Source: Pseudomonas lijiangensis (lineage in GTDB: Bacteria > Pseudomonadota > Gammaproteobacteria > Pseudomonadales > Pseudomonadaceae). Taken from it: a DNA stretch of 64,000 nt. Below the pieces are notes generated by a model. The model had not been told where the DNA came from and searched no databases. It worked only from the letters and a program-made list of their open reading frames with translations. A program made the position numbers and the translations under genes. The DNA lies in contig NZ_CP076668.1 of assembly GCF_018968705.1 (NCBI RefSeq), positions 2,057,001 through 2,121,000 of the forward strand, given 5' to 3'. Shown one piece after another: positions 9,618 through 17,240 of the stretch. How positions within the stretch are numbered: position 1 is the first letter of the stretch; the number at the start of each line of letters is the position of its first letter.

Positions 9618-9824
9618 ATGGCTGGTACCGCTTCCCTCGGCGCTTCGATGTCCGCAATGACCCTGATGGACTCTACTGCTGCTGCAACCACAATGATGAA
9701 CGCCGAAGCACAATCGAACAAAATGCAGACAGATACCATCAACGGTATCGCCAGCGCCTACCAGGATTCTGCCACCAAGGCGCAGAACGCTGCTCAGCAA
9801 ACCGGTAAGGCGATCAACTACTAA
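9618..9824 (+). CDS. hrpA: HrpA, Hrp pilus subunit
   Basis: A 68-residue, Ala/Ser/Thr/Met-rich alpha-helical protein without Cys or Trp, directly behind an hrp box and a CAGGAG ribosome binding site. Its size, composition and position as first gene before the harpin gene match the Hrp pilin (SctF-type filament) that forms the extracellular conduit through the plant cell wall. Pilins diverge very fast, so the call rests mainly on context. The C-terminal half (residues about 40-65, SAYQDSATKAQNAAQ) is the likely helical polymerisation segment. Confidence 0.85.
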   Translation: MAGTASLGASMSAMTLMDSTAAATTMMNAEAQSNKMQTDTINGIASAYQDSATKAQNAAQQTGKAINY

Positions 9825-9893
9825 GTGGTTGCCGCGCCCTCTTGGTTCACCCCAGGAGGGCTTCAACCTGTTCGGTTTCCAAGGAGTAAATCC

Positions 9894-10862
9894 ATGATTC
9901 CTTCTTCTTCGTTAGGCGCTGCGCAAGGCACCACTTTCCAGAGCTCCTTCGCAAGTACGCAAATGTCTACCATGCAGTCCGACCCTAACGGAAGTGCTGG
10001 CAAGATCGCTTCATTGCTGGGTGATTCGCTGTTTGAAAAGTCGGGCAGCGGCGCCAACATCCGTAACACTGACAATCCGTTGCTTGGCATGGTTGCCGAT
10101 TACATGGATCGCAATCCTGACGAGTTCGGAAAACCGCACGACGCCAATGGCAAGGTCAATGGCTGGCGCGACGAGCTGTCGGAAGACAAGTACCTCAACA
10201 GTAAGGAGAAAGAATCCTTCACTAAAGGTCTTGAAGGTCTGATCAACGAATTCCTCAGTGGCGGCTCCAAAGGCCAGAACGTCTCTGGCGGTTCGGGTTT
10301 CGGTACGGGGAACTCGGGTTTCAATACTGGCAACAATACCGGCACCCATTCCTCGTCGGGCTGTGGCGGTTCGGCAGCCAGCAACGGAGCTTCCGGTGGT
10401 GGCCTTCAGGAACTGCTGGCCGCATTGCTGGGCAGCCTGGGCGAGGAAAAACTCGACAACCTGCTGACGCCCAATACTGCCCCGAATGCCAAAAGCGGCC
10501 AGATGAGCTTCAACTTCGAGGACAAAGACGTTCTCAAGGAAGTCTCGCGCTTCATGGACATGCATCCGGAAGAGTTCGGAAAACCGGACGGCAAGTCGAA
10601 GGACTGGATGGGGGAGCTCTCCGAGGGCGACAACGTCATGTCCAAGGCTGAAGGCGAGCAGTTCCAGAAAGCCATCAACATGATCAAGGGCGAAATCAAG
10701 GACAGTGCTCAGGGCAATTCGCTGGGCGGCCTGTTTCCCAATGCGGAACAGAATTTCCAGAACGGTGGCGCCGGCAACACCTTGAAGACCGATGCGAGCA
10801 TCGCGGCGGGCAACGTTCTGTCCGTTCTTGTTCAGCAAAGCGTCACCGACTATCGCGGTTGA
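9894..10862 (+). CDS. hrpZ: HrpZ-type harpin with a duplicated module
   Basis: A 322-residue glycine-rich secreted harpin, second gene of the hrpA operon; ATG 9894 follows AAGGAG. Harpins act at the plant membrane or apoplast and help translocation. A module rich in acidic residues occurs twice, at residues about 62-118 (YMDRNPDEFGKP ... DELSED) and 211-267 (FMDMHPEEFGKP ... GELSEGD), separated by a Gly/Ser/Asn-rich linker. As I recall it, P. syringae HrpZ has one such module. One Cys occurs in the linker (residue 157), which is unusual because harpins typically lack Cys. The C terminus (AAGNVLSVLVQQSV) is the helical end seen in the family. Confidence 0.88.
   Translation: MIPSSSLGAAQGTTFQSSFASTQMSTMQSDPNGSAGKIASLLGDSLFEKSGSGANIRNTDNPLLGMVADYMDRNPDEFGKPHDANGKVNGWRDELSEDKYLNSKEKESFTKGLEGLINEFLSGGSKGQNVSGGSGFGTGNSGFNTGNNTGTHSSSGCGGSAASNGASGGGLQELLAALLGSLGEEKLDNLLTPNTAPNAKSGQMSFNFEDKDVLKEVSRFMDMHPEEFGKPDGKSKDWMGELSEGDNVMSKAEGEQFQKAINMIKGEIKDSAQGNSLGGLFPNAEQNFQNGGAGNTLKTDASIAAGNVLSVLVQQSVTDYRG
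10077..10694 (+). repeat. Internal duplication inside hrpZ (two copies)
   Basis: Copy 1 spans about 10077-10247 and copy 2 about 10524-10694. Both encode about 57 residues built as a helix, then (Y/F)MDxxPxEFGKP, a tryptophan, ELSE(D/G), SKxExxxFxK, and a hydrophobic helix. A single related stretch (FMDSHPETFNQP) also occurs in HrpW at about 17947-17982, so the module is shared between both harpins of the island. Confidence 0.8.
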
Positions 10863-10897
10863 TCTGTAAACCTTCGTCTTGGCAGGAGAAAGCAAAC

Positions 10898-11266
10898 ATG
10901 GCCGTTACTCGCGTATCAACTCATCACACTGGCCTCTTCGAGACAGAGGTGACATCGCCACCGTCTGGTCCTACTCCTGCCGAGGCGGACATTGCCTGGT
11001 TCAATGCCGCCATGCGCTCTGCAGATCCCAAGCCTGCCAGCGATTCGCAAATGCTGGTATCGCCGATTTCCAAGGCATCGACCGCTTACCAGAAAGAGTC
11101 GGAAAGGGTTGATCGAGACCTGCAGCGAGCCGCTCGCTCGAGCGATCCGAAAATGGCAATGGATGCCAACCGTTCCCTGTCTTCCTTTTATCTGGAAAGC
11201 CTGCTCAGCGCCAAGCTGGTGAGCAAGGCGGCCCAGACTGTGGAAAAACTGACCAGTCTGCAATAA
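10898..11266 (+). CDS. hrpB: HrpB, type III inner rod protein (SctI)
   Basis: A 122-residue soluble protein with a helical C terminus (SSFYLESLLSAKLVSKAAQTVEKLTSLQ region, residues about 94-121) characteristic of the SctI/YscI inner-rod family. It is placed between the harpin and hrcJ exactly as in P. syringae. It should form the short rod joining the needle adaptor to the basal body and is itself a type III substrate. ATG 10898 follows CAGGAGAA; an upstream extension to 10859 would overlap the hrpZ stop and has no good binding site. Confidence 0.88.
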   Translation: MAVTRVSTHHTGLFETEVTSPPSGPTPAEADIAWFNAAMRSADPKPASDSQMLVSPISKASTAYQKESERVDRDLQRAARSSDPKMAMDANRSLSSFYLESLLSAKLVSKAAQTVEKLTSLQ

Positions 11267-11276
11267 GGCCCCGACT

Positions 11277-12062
11277 ATGCACCCCAAGGCAATCAGGCTG
11301 GCCATCCTTATGCTTTTGGCGTTAATGATGGCTGGTTGCGGCGACCGTATGGAGCTGCATCGCGATCTGACCGAGCAGGATGCCAACGAAGTGTTGGCAG
11401 AACTTGCGGGTAAAAACATTGACGCGCAAAAACGCCTGGACAAGGGTGGAGTCGCAGTCCTGGTTTCCACGCAGGATATTTCCCGGGCCGTGCGGGTGCT
11501 TGAGGCTGTAGGCCTGCCTCGCCGGTCACGCTCGACGCTGGGGGAAGTGTTTCGCAAGGAGGGTGTGATTTCCTCTCCCATGGAAGAACGGGCGCGCTAT
11601 ATCTACGCCTTGTCTCAGGAGCTGGAGCAGACCCTGTCGCAGATCGATGGTGTCGTGGTTGCCAGGGTGCATGTCGTGCTGCCCGAGCGTATCGCGCCGG
11701 GGGAGCCGGTTCAGCCGGCCTCGGCTGCGGTGTTCATCAAATACCGCAATGATCTTGAGCCCGACAGCATATTGCCGCGCATCCGCCGCATGGTTGCCAG
11801 CAGTATTCCAGGCATGGCCAATGCGGACGAGAAAAAGCTGGCAGTGGTGTTCGTTCCTTCCCAGGGTTATCAGGAGTCGGTGCCGATGGTCAGTGTCGGG
11901 CCGTTCACCATGACGCGCGACCGCCTGGAGTTCTGGCAGTGGATGGCGGTGCTCTGTACGTTCGGGATCGCCCTGATGCTGGCTGGCCTGTGGGCACTCA
12001 ACCCGCAATGGCGACAACGCTTCATGCCGCGGCCTGCTGTAGCGGCGGAACCGCCGAAATGA
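11277..12062 (+). CDS. hrcJ: HrcJ, inner-membrane ring lipoprotein (SctJ)
   Basis: A 261-residue member of the YscJ/FliF family. It has a lipoprotein signal ending LMMAGC (lipidated Cys at residue 21), a periplasmic double ring-building domain (NEVLAELAGKNIDAQK ... SQELEQTLSQIDGVVVARVHVVLP), and one C-terminal transmembrane helix (residues about 221-240), followed by a basic tail. It forms the inner-membrane ring with HrpQ (SctD). Its stop overlaps the hrpD start (ATGA), so the two are coupled. Confidence 0.96.
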   Translation: MHPKAIRLAILMLLALMMAGCGDRMELHRDLTEQDANEVLAELAGKNIDAQKRLDKGGVAVLVSTQDISRAVRVLEAVGLPRRSRSTLGEVFRKEGVISSPMEERARYIYALSQELEQTLSQIDGVVVARVHVVLPERIAPGEPVQPASAAVFIKYRNDLEPDSILPRIRRMVASSIPGMANADEKKLAVVFVPSQGYQESVPMVSVGPFTMTRDRLEFWQWMAVLCTFGIALMLAGLWALNPQWRQRFMPRPAVAAEPPK

Positions 12063-12682
12063 AAGTGAGCGAGCCGCAGGCGCTGGTCTGGGTATGTTGG
12101 TGGACCCAGGGCTGGCGCCAGGCCCATGACAGTTGGCAACTCCACGATTCGGCAGGCATGAGCGCCTCAACCTTGAGGCTGCTGGGGCAGGTCGATGACG
12201 CAATGGTCGACCGCTACCTGGGCATGACTTCGACCCTGCCGCCTGCACCCGATGCCCTGTTGTTGCCCTTGCTGGATCTGAACGATGAGCAATGGGCGCT
12301 GGCACTCGAACTCTGTGTGGGGATCTGTGCCGGCAGTCGCCTGCCGCGCCCCGATAGCCTGGACGAGCCGGCCTGGCTCTGGTGTCGACGGTTGGGCAGG
12401 GCCTTGCAGCCCGGGCACTGGCTGCCTGAACACTGGGACGCCCGACAGCCTCGGGTGGCGGGCCTGAGCCTGTTGAAGGCGTGGGTCGGTGACCGGCTCT
12501 GGCAGCGACTGAGGGTCAAGTTCGCTCGCGATGCCGTGGATCAGGCCGAATGCCTGTCATTGGATGACATACCCAAAGCCAGATTGTGTGCCTTGTGGCA
12601 GGCCGTGGGTGGGTACGTTTTGAGCAACAGCATCGAGGAAAGTCCGCATGTTGACCAGTCGCAGTCTGACGCTTACCAGTAA
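12059..12682 (+). CDS. hrpD: HrpD, sorting-platform accessory protein (SctK)
   Basis: A 207-residue Trp/Leu-rich cytoplasmic protein that overlaps hrcJ by 4 bases and hrpE by 35 bases. Position and size match HrpD of the Hrp1 group, the SctK/YscK counterpart that links the inner ring to the SctQ-L-N sorting platform. There is no recognisable catalytic motif. The sequence family is poorly conserved, so the name rests on synteny. Confidence 0.85.
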   Translation: MKVSEPQALVWVCWWTQGWRQAHDSWQLHDSAGMSASTLRLLGQVDDAMVDRYLGMTSTLPPAPDALLLPLLDLNDEQWALALELCVGICAGSRLPRPDSLDEPAWLWCRRLGRALQPGHWLPEHWDARQPRVAGLSLLKAWVGDRLWQRLRVKFARDAVDQAECLSLDDIPKARLCALWQAVGGYVLSNSIEESPHVDQSQSDAYQ

Positions 12683-13226
12683 CCGATCCACGGTTAACGA
12701 GCCGCTTCTGCGCCGGGAAGTTCTTGAGCAGAGCCTGCTGGCAGAAGAACTGCTGGAAGATGCCCGTGCCCGTGCCCGGGAAATCCTTGAAACTGCCGAG
12801 GCTGAGGCCGAGGCGTTGCGTCGGCGCTGCGAAGAAGAAACCCGTGCCGAGGTCTGGCAGCAGGCCCAGTCATTGCTCGATGATCTGAGCGAGCAACGGG
12901 AGCAGACACTGGCAACGATTGTCGAGGCGGCAGAAGATCTGGTTCAGCAGGCATTGCAGCTTGTGCTGGGCGAATTGTCGGACGGCCAGAAAGTCGGCGC
13001 AGTCCTGCGGCAACTGACCTCGGCCAGCCCCAACGAAGAGTCGGCCTTGATCTATTGCCATCCCGACCAGATACCGCTGCTTGCCCAAAGCCTGGAAGAG
13101 CAGGGGCAACTGGGCTGGACGTTGCGAGGTGATCCGAATCTTGACCTCGATGCCATCAGCCTGCGCACCGAACATGGGGACTTCAGCCTGAGCTGGAGCG
13201 CCCTGCAGCGTCATCTCTGGCCTTGA
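12648..13226 (+). CDS. hrpE: HrpE, ATPase stator/regulator (SctL)
   Basis: A 192-residue protein of the HrpE/YscL/FliH family. The N-terminal half is a long charged coiled coil (LLEDARARAREILETAEAEAEALRRR region, residues about 33-62) followed by DDLSEQREQTLATIVEAAEDLVQQAL. The C-terminal globular domain, which resembles the peripheral-stalk delta subunit of F/V-ATPases, contacts HrcN. It should connect the HrcN ATPase to HrcQ and restrain its activity. It is the last gene of the hrpA operon; the next hrp box starts 13 bases after its stop. Confidence 0.93.
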   Translation: MLTSRSLTLTSNRSTVNEPLLRREVLEQSLLAEELLEDARARAREILETAEAEAEALRRRCEEETRAEVWQQAQSLLDDLSEQREQTLATIVEAAEDLVQQALQLVLGELSDGQKVGAVLRQLTSASPNEESALIYCHPDQIPLLAQSLEEQGQLGWTLRGDPNLDLDAISLRTEHGDFSLSWSALQRHLWP

Positions 13227-13238
13227 TCGGAATATTCT

Positions 13239-13266
13239 GGAACCAAACTCCTGCGCTTGCCACTCA
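13239..13266 (+). promoter_or_regulatory. hrp box (HrpL promoter) for the hrpF operon
   Basis: GGAACC at 13239-13244, a 15-base spacer, then CCACTCA at 13260-13266. It is located immediately after hrpE and 31 bases before hrpF, and should drive hrpF-hrpG-hrcC-hrpT-hrpV. Confidence 0.93.
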
Positions 13267-13296
13267 GTCATGAGTTCCCGAACCAGGAGTATCACC

Positions 13297-13518
13297 ATGC
13301 TTTCTTCCGATGCACTCAGACGCCGTCTCGACAACAACTTCGAAAACACTCAAAAGGATCTGGACTCGGCTGCACTGAGTCTGGACGCCTTCTCCCCGGA
13401 TGATTGGCACGCCTTCAACTCGGCTATCCGGCAGTCCTCGACCGCCAGCTGGGCTGTGAACCAGGAGATTGTGGTCAAGCACAACCTCGCCAAGGCAATC
13501 ATCAATGAAATCCGCTGA
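13297..13518 (+). CDS. hrpF: HrpF, small type III accessory protein
   Basis: A 73-residue mainly helical protein (RRRLDNNFENTQ near the N terminus, HNLAKAIINEI at the C terminus) matching HrpF of the Hrp1 group in size and position. It is probably a cytoplasmic co-chaperone-like protein for pilus or secretion assembly. ATG 13297 follows CAGGAGT; an upstream ATG at 13270 overlaps the hrp box region and is not favoured. The 3' end overlaps hrpG by 14 bases. Confidence 0.87.
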   Translation: MLSSDALRRRLDNNFENTQKDLDSAALSLDAFSPDDWHAFNSAIRQSSTASWAVNQEIVVKHNLAKAIINEIR

Positions 13519-13918
13519 TCTGAGCGTTGCTGTCGAGCGTTGGCTCGACAGCAACGAACCTGTCTTGCTGTTGCAAGTCGATCAGCAGCCGTTAAGCATT
13601 AAACGCAGCAATGCAGGGCTGATTTATCTCGCACCGCTGAGCGCGGCATGGCGCGGTGGCGATGATGGGCTCGAGGCCGCATTGCGCCTTTCCGGCCCCA
13701 GCATCAGACGCTTTTGCGGGGCGCTGGCACTGGATCCCGAAACCAGTCACTTGTGCCTTGTGCAATACCAGAAGTTTCAGAGTACGGCATTGGTCATTCA
13801 TGACATTGAAGAGCTGGTCAACCAGCGCGATGTCTGGGAATCGATGCTTGAACCCAGGAAGGTGACCCCGCCAAGGCAATTCATGCGGCCTATGGCACTG
13901 AGAGGCTCTTATGTTTAA
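13505..13918 (+). CDS. hrpG: HrpG, chaperone-like antagonist of HrpV
   Basis: A 137-residue protein with the alternating beta-strand/helix look of type III chaperone-like proteins (LLLQVDQQPLSI, LIYLAPLSA, HLCLVQYQKF, LVIHDIEELVNQ). In P. syringae HrpG binds HrpV and frees HrpS, linking secretion status to transcription; the same is expected here because hrpV is in the same operon. It overlaps hrpF at its start and hrcC at its end by 8 bases. It is named from synteny plus fold-like pattern. Confidence 0.87.
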   Translation: MKSADLSVAVERWLDSNEPVLLLQVDQQPLSIKRSNAGLIYLAPLSAAWRGGDDGLEAALRLSGPSIRRFCGALALDPETSHLCLVQYQKFQSTALVIHDIEELVNQRDVWESMLEPRKVTPPRQFMRPMALRGSYV

Positions 13919-15929
13919 GCAATGCTTGAAACGACTGTGCTGTCTTGCACTGCTGTGCATGCAGGCAGAGGTTGCCATGGCCGCGGTACCTGAAGAGTGG
14001 CGCCAGTCTGCTTATGCCTACGAGGCAGCCCAGACTCCCTTGAGCACCGTGCTGAAGGATTTTGCCAGCTCCTATGGCGTGGGCCTGGAGATGAATGGCG
14101 TCAGCGGTGTGGTGGATGCAAAGATTCGCGCGGGCAATGCCCAGGAGTTCCTGGATCGCATGGCCCTGGAACATCAATTTCAATGGTTCCTGTACAACGG
14201 CAAGTTGTACGTGAGCCCACAGTCGGGGCAAGTTTCGCAACGGCTGGAAGTGTCTTCCGATGCCGCCCCCGACCTGAAGCAGGCGCTGACCGACATCGGC
14301 CTGCTGGACAAGCGTTTCGGCTGGGGTGAACTGCCGGATGAGGGCGTGGTGCTGGTCAGTGGTCCCGCTCGCTATATCGAGCTGATCCGCGGTTTCAGCA
14401 AGGAAAAGGTCAAGGCCGAAGAGAAGCAGCAGGTCATGATGTTTTCGTTGCGCTATGCCGCCGTGGCCGATCGCGATATCCACTATCGGGAGCAGAGCAT
14501 CACCATTCCCGGTGTCGCGACACTGCTCGACGGCTTGCTGGACAGCAAGCAGGTCGTACCGCCTTCACCCCAGGACCCGATGGCCAATATCCAGGCCTTG
14601 CAGGGCATGGCGGATATCGGCCGCAACAAGATCATCAACCTGGCCACCGAACGTACCGCTTCACGTGACAAGCCCAAGGCCGGCAAGACCTCCAGTAATC
14701 GCAAGGTGGTCGCCGATGTGCGCAACAATGCGGTGCTGATCTATGACAACCCGGAAAAGCGCGACATGTATCAGCAGTTGATCCAGCAACTGGATCAACC
14801 GAGCAATCTGGTGGAAATCGACGCAATCATTCTGGACATCGATCGTACTCAACTGAGCGCTCTGGAGTCTCGCTGGTCGGCACGTGCCGGCTCGGTAAAC
14901 TTTGGCAGCTCACTCCTGACCGGTGGTTCGGCCACGCTTTCCATCAGTGATTTCGATCGCTTCTTTGCCGACATCCAGGCACTGGAAGGGCAGGGTGTGG
15001 CATCCGTGATCGCCAGGCCTTCGGTGCTGACCCTTGAAAACCAGCCTGCCGTGATCGATTTCAGCCGCACCGCGTATATCACGGCCACCGGTGAGCGGGT
15101 CGCCAACGTGCAATCGGTCACTGCCGGGACCAGCCTGCAAGTTATCCCTCGCACCATTGCCGGTGCGCAGCCCAACCGCTTCCAGTTGATCATCGACATC
15201 GAGGACGGCCAGCTCGATCGCTCCCGCGACGGCGAAACCCCGGATGTGAAGCGAGGCACGGTCAGCACCCAGGCGGTCATCAGCGAAAACCGTTCGTTGG
15301 TGATTGGCGGATTTCATGTCGATGAAACCGGCCAGCGCCATGACAAGGTGCCACTGCTGGGGGACCTGCCTGTTCTGGGGCCGCTGTTCACGTCCAAGCG
15401 CCAGGAGGTTTCACGACGCGAGCGTCTGTTCATCCTCACGCCAAGGCTGATTGGCGACCAGATCGATCCGGCGCGCTACATCGCTACTGAAAACCGTCCA
15501 CAACTGGACAAGGCACTGGCCCTCAGTGGCTCGCCCAACAGTCGCGAGCGCAAGAAAATAGCCATCTCCAACGCCTTTGCCGACCTGGTCAAGGGACGCA
15601 TCCCGAGTGATGTTAAAGAGGCATCTTCTGGTGTGCGTCTGGGGGACCTGTGTAGAGTGGGGAGCGGGCTTTCGATTGATCCTGCGCGGGGTCAATGGTT
15701 TGGCGGTAATGGCTTCGATATTGCTGTTGGCGTCGTTCGTAATAACAGCAGCAAGGCTCAGGATTTCTCTCTGGCATCCTGCTCCGGGGGTCGTACACTT
15801 GCTGTAACAATGTTGCCTGCCGGGCGCCTTCAGCCAGGTCAATCAACTGAAGTGTTTGTGGCAACCCGGCCGGTGGCGACGATTGCGACACCTGCCAGTC
15901 CTGCCAGAGTATCAATACTGCCGCCTTGA
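13911..15929 (+). CDS. hrcC: HrcC, outer-membrane secretin (SctC)
   Basis: A 672-residue secretin. It has a Sec signal peptide ending near MAA (residues about 23-25), N0/N1-type periplasmic domains (FASSYGVGLEMNGVSG; KQALTDIGLLDKRFGWGELPDEGVVLVSG) and a linker to NAVLIYDNPEKRDMYQQLI. The secretin core ends with QAVISENRSLVIGGFHVDE, VPLLGDLPVLGPLF and RLFILTPRLIGD. It should form the outer-membrane ring and channel, helped by the lipoprotein HrpT. The tail after residue about 570 is diverged and Gly/Ser-rich. Confidence 0.96.
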   Translation: MFKQCLKRLCCLALLCMQAEVAMAAVPEEWRQSAYAYEAAQTPLSTVLKDFASSYGVGLEMNGVSGVVDAKIRAGNAQEFLDRMALEHQFQWFLYNGKLYVSPQSGQVSQRLEVSSDAAPDLKQALTDIGLLDKRFGWGELPDEGVVLVSGPARYIELIRGFSKEKVKAEEKQQVMMFSLRYAAVADRDIHYREQSITIPGVATLLDGLLDSKQVVPPSPQDPMANIQALQGMADIGRNKIINLATERTASRDKPKAGKTSSNRKVVADVRNNAVLIYDNPEKRDMYQQLIQQLDQPSNLVEIDAIILDIDRTQLSALESRWSARAGSVNFGSSLLTGGSATLSISDFDRFFADIQALEGQGVASVIARPSVLTLENQPAVIDFSRTAYITATGERVANVQSVTAGTSLQVIPRTIAGAQPNRFQLIIDIEDGQLDRSRDGETPDVKRGTVSTQAVISENRSLVIGGFHVDETGQRHDKVPLLGDLPVLGPLFTSKRQEVSRRERLFILTPRLIGDQIDPARYIATENRPQLDKALALSGSPNSRERKKIAISNAFADLVKGRIPSDVKEASSGVRLGDLCRVGSGLSIDPARGQWFGGNGFDIAVGVVRNNSSKAQDFSLASCSGGRTLAVTMLPAGRLQPGQSTEVFVATRPVATIATPASPARVSILPP

Positions 15930-16054
15930 AACCTATGGGATGGAGAACGGTTTCAGGCACAGTGACATCTATTGTTTAAATAGCGACACAACCCATTAAC
16001 ACAGTACTTTTCAGGGCCGAATTCAGTACAGTCCGTTTGTAGGGAGAATCCGAA

Positions 16055-16246
16055 ATGAAGTTGTTACATGCAGGTGCCTTATTTATTGTTACTCTCTTGT
16101 TGAGTGCTTGTGCGACAATGCAATCATCTTGTTCTGCCAGTGAATGCCAGCAAGTTGACGCCAATAGTTCCGGCCTTAAAGTTTGGTGGTCTCCTGAACT
16201 GCGTAACGACGCAACTGAATACACTACGGTACATTTGAATGACTGA
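16055..16246 (+). CDS. hrpT: HrpT, small outer-membrane lipoprotein
   Basis: A 63-residue lipoprotein. The signal peptide ends with LLSAC (lipidated Cys at about residue 18), followed by a short Cys/Ser-rich region and a WWSPEL segment. Its location between hrcC and hrpV and its size match HrpT, the pilotin-like helper of HrcC. The stop overlaps the hrpV start by 8 bases. A 125-base gap separates it from hrcC. Confidence 0.9.
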   Translation: MKLLHAGALFIVTLLLSACATMQSSCSASECQQVDANSSGLKVWWSPELRNDATEYTTVHLND

Positions 16247-16592
16247 AACGATTCTGCGTAGTAGCGACCAGCGAGATTTCCTTGTCAGCATCGGCGAGCA
16301 GCAGCCGAGTACCTGGCAATGGGCCCCTGGCATCGATTTCGTGTATCGCAGAGACAGCGTGGGCTGGGGGCTGGCGCTGATGATAGAGCGCCAGGCGCAG
16401 CGGCCCAACCTGTTCTCAGACACGCTCAAGCGCCGCTTCGAGGACGTCGAGTCCTATGACGGTTACTATATCTGTCTGGACAATCAGCAACGGTTCGTCG
16501 TCTGGCACGAACTGGGTCGTGATTATCGACGCGAAGACACCTTGCATGGCCTGCTCAGTGAGTTCCTCACATTGACCGGGTTTAAACACTAG
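16239..16592 (+). CDS. hrpV: HrpV, negative regulator of HrpS
   Basis: A 117-residue cytoplasmic protein, last gene of the hrpF operon. Size and position match HrpV, which binds HrpS and blocks hrpL activation; HrpG counteracts it. Conserved-looking parts are RSSDQRDFLVSIGEQ, WGLALMIERQ and YYICLDNQQRFVVWHELG. It starts inside the hrpT 3' end. Its expression from an HrpL promoter gives a negative feedback loop. Confidence 0.9.
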   Translation: MTETILRSSDQRDFLVSIGEQQPSTWQWAPGIDFVYRRDSVGWGLALMIERQAQRPNLFSDTLKRRFEDVESYDGYYICLDNQQRFVVWHELGRDYRREDTLHGLLSEFLTLTGFKH

Positions 16593-16614
16593 ATTCAGAA
16601 TATTTATTCCAGCC

Positions 16615-16643
16615 GGAACCGCTCGCCATTAATTTTCCACTCA
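16615..16643 (+). promoter_or_regulatory. hrp box (HrpL promoter) for the chaperone gene
   Basis: GGAACC at 16615-16620, a 16-base spacer and CCACTCA at 16637-16643. It lies 52 bases before the DspF/AvrF-like chaperone gene. Confidence 0.93.
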
Positions 16644-16695
16644 GTTGTCGCACTGGATCCATTTTTTGAGCAACGACAAACTTGAGGAAAATTCA

Positions 16696-17094
16696 ATGGC
16701 GAACTCCCAACGCGACGCGCAACGTTTTATTGCGCGTCTTAGTGAAACACTCGGTACATCTTTAACCCTCCAAAATGGTGTCTGCGCTTTGTATGACAGC
16801 CAGAACCGTCAAGCCGCCGTTATCGAAGTGCCCAAGCTCAGTGACAATGTGGTTATTCATTGCAGTCTGGGCCAAGTGCGCAAGAGCCAGGAAAACATGC
16901 AGCGTCTGCTCAACATCAACTTTGATGTTGCAAGTCTGCGTGGCTGCTGGCTGGCCCTTGATCAGCAAGAATTGCGTCTGTGCACCCAGCGTGAACTGGC
17001 TCGTCTCGACGAAGTCCAGTTCTGCGATCTGGTCAACGGCTTCATGACGCAGGTCCAGCAAACCCGCACCACCGTTCAGCCCTTGCTGAATTGA
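16696..17094 (+). CDS. AvrE-family effector chaperone (DspF/AvrF-like, CesT fold)
   Basis: A 132-residue acidic class I type III chaperone. By recall it is closest to Erwinia DspF: the succession GVCALYD, AAVIEVPKLSD, HC, LLNINFD, LRGCWLALDQQELRLC and LDEVQF is shared in order with that family. It should hold the N terminus of AvrE for secretion. It stands alone between its own hrp box and the hrpW promoter, on the opposite strand from avrE and separated from it by hrpW. In Erwinia and P. syringae the chaperone gene sits next to the effector gene. A role for HrpW as client is the alternative. ATG 16696 follows GAGGAAA. Confidence 0.82.
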   Translation: MANSQRDAQRFIARLSETLGTSLTLQNGVCALYDSQNRQAAVIEVPKLSDNVVIHCSLGQVRKSQENMQRLLNINFDVASLRGCWLALDQQELRLCTQRELARLDEVQFCDLVNGFMTQVQQTRTTVQPLLN

Positions 17095-17105
17095 GTATTT
17101 GTCAG

Positions 17106-17133
17106 GGAACCGTCTGTCGGCTGTTGCCACACA
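17106..17133 (+). promoter_or_regulatory. hrp box (HrpL promoter) for hrpW
   Basis: GGAACC at 17106-17111, a 15-base spacer and CCACACA at 17127-17133, beginning 12 bases after the chaperone stop and 108 bases before hrpW. Confidence 0.9.
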
Positions 17134-17240
17134 ACGGTGAGTGCCACTACGAGGTCGATCCTCTCGATGGCACTACCCCCGGCCAGAACGGCATCGATTG
17201 CCGTACTCCGGACACTCTCAATGAAGGAACGAGGTAGAAA

